A DNA stretch of 64,000 bases from Paraburkholderia sp. FT54. Lineage in GTDB: Bacteria > Pseudomonadota > Gammaproteobacteria > Burkholderiales > Burkholderiaceae. The stretch spans positions 2,728,001 through 2,792,000 of the forward strand of contig NZ_CP134196.1 of NCBI RefSeq assembly GCF_031585635.1. The letters run 5' to 3'. Below, piece after piece: positions 63,462 to 64,000 of the stretch; the first letter of the stretch is position 1, and each line of letters opens with the position of its first letter. Both the position numbers and the translations under genes were made by a program. The notes beneath the pieces were generated by a model, which did not search any database, had not been told where the DNA came from, and saw only the letters and a list, made by a program, of their open reading frames with translations.

Positions 63462-63541
63462 ATTGAATCCTTCTCGGGTCTACGATCGCGCGAACGGCGG
63501 GACAAGCCCGCCGCTCACACTACAGAAGACAAAAATAACTG

Positions 63542-64000
63542 TTATCGGACAGTCGCGACGCTATCCAGCGCCTCGCGCACGTCAGCGACGAAACGCGTGA
63601 GCGTCTCGGCAGCGGCTTCAGGCGCCGCCTGTTCGAGCAATTGCACGATACGGCTGCCGATCACGACGGCATCGGACACTTCGGCCACCAAACGCGCGGT
63701 TTGCGCGTCGCGGATACCGAAACCGACGCCCACCGGCAGGGGAACGCGCGACTTGATGGCCGGGATTTTACTCGCGATGCTGGAAACGTCCAGATTTGCC
63801 GCTCCGGTCACGCCTTTTAACGACACATAATAGACGTAGCCGCTGGCGATTTTGCCGACTTCGGCGATGCGCTCGTCCGTAGACGTGGGTGCCAGCAAGA
63901 AAATTGGATCGATACCCGCAGATCGCATCTGTTCGGCGAAGTTAGCACACTCTTCCGGCGGATAATCGACCACCAGCACGCCATCCACCCCAGCTTCCTT
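63542..64000 (-). CDS. trpA: Tryptophan synthase alpha chain (5' part beyond window)
   Basis: Only the last 153 codons are present; the frame is open to the window end and reads on upstream. The visible part includes [12 protein letters not shown], which holds the conserved catalytic-loop region, [21 protein letters not shown] and VGVGFGIRD, all typical of the alpha chain that cleaves indole-3-glycerol phosphate. Expected partner trpB lies beyond the edge. Confidence 0.96.
   Translation of the reverse strand, partial: KEAGVDGVLVVDYPPEECANFAEQMRSAGIDPIFLLAPTSTDERIAEVGKIASGYVYYVSLKGVTGAANLDVSSIASKIPAIKSRVPLPVGVGFGIRDAQTARLVAEVSDAVVIGSRIVQLLEQAAPEAAAETLTRFVADVREALDSVATVR

Overview
The window looks like chromosomal DNA of a Burkholderiales bacterium, most likely Paraburkholderia or a close relative. 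The reasons are uniformly high G+C, dense gene packing, the conserved minus-strand block trpA-accD-folC-SPOR-cvpA-purF-metZ, family members typical of the order (a BPSS1780-type membrane protein, a DUF3563 protein, an Ohr/OhrR pair), and the alpha-glucan/trehalose cluster. I see no rRNA, tRNA, CRISPR array, insertion sequence, prophage or replication origin. Species identity is an inference from gene content.

Layout. 1-4.7 kb: a Rieske non-haem oxygenase cut by the window edge, a two-domain sulfurtransferase preceded by a tandem hairpin repeat, a Tat-exported dienelactone hydrolase-like protein, and a type II NADH dehydrogenase. 4.8-17.6 kb: housekeeping genes: polA divergent from a LOG-family gene (start codons one base apart), a split chromate transporter, AMP nucleosidase, a DUF2782 protein, thrB, a membrane protein, the organic peroxide module ohrR-ohr with an operator-like dyad, photolyase, TspO and a DUF3563 protein. 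17.7-27.5 kb: a PHB-depolymerase-like esterase, a PAP2 phosphatase, the molybdate system modABC with convergent modE, a tautomerase/LysR pair, an exported Ala/Lys-rich protein, a Xre-RES toxin-antitoxin pair and an ApaH-like phosphatase. 27.6-31.4 kb: a three-gene periplasmic dehydrogenase operon (Tat small subunit, FAD large subunit, triheme cytochrome c). A second copy of the hairpin element lies inside this operon.

32.9-51.4 kb is the centrepiece: seven same-strand, mostly overlapping genes glgE, treS-maltokinase, glgB, glgX, treZ, malQ and treY. Together they can make trehalose from glucan (TreY/TreZ), turn trehalose into maltose and maltose 1-phosphate (TreS-maltokinase), polymerise it onto alpha-1,4-glucan (GlgE), branch it (GlgB) and trim or rework it (GlgX, MalQ), which is a closed trehalose-glucan cycle. 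The GlgE protein carries an extra N-terminal GH13-like module of about 420 residues whose general acid/base glutamate appears to be lost.

51.5-64 kb: a small M19 dipeptidase remnant, a TauE/SafE permease, a CBS/CorC membrane protein, an orphan histidine kinase-like protein with a degenerate ATPase domain, an FKBP prolyl isomerase, an AraC regulator, and the metZ-purF-cvpA-SPOR-folC-accD-trpA block, which runs off the right edge.

The observations I rate highest are the dispersed hairpin element with compensatory base changes (1258-1398 and 30688-30732), the pseudo-enzyme module on GlgE, the degenerate kinase, and a structured leader upstream of metZ.
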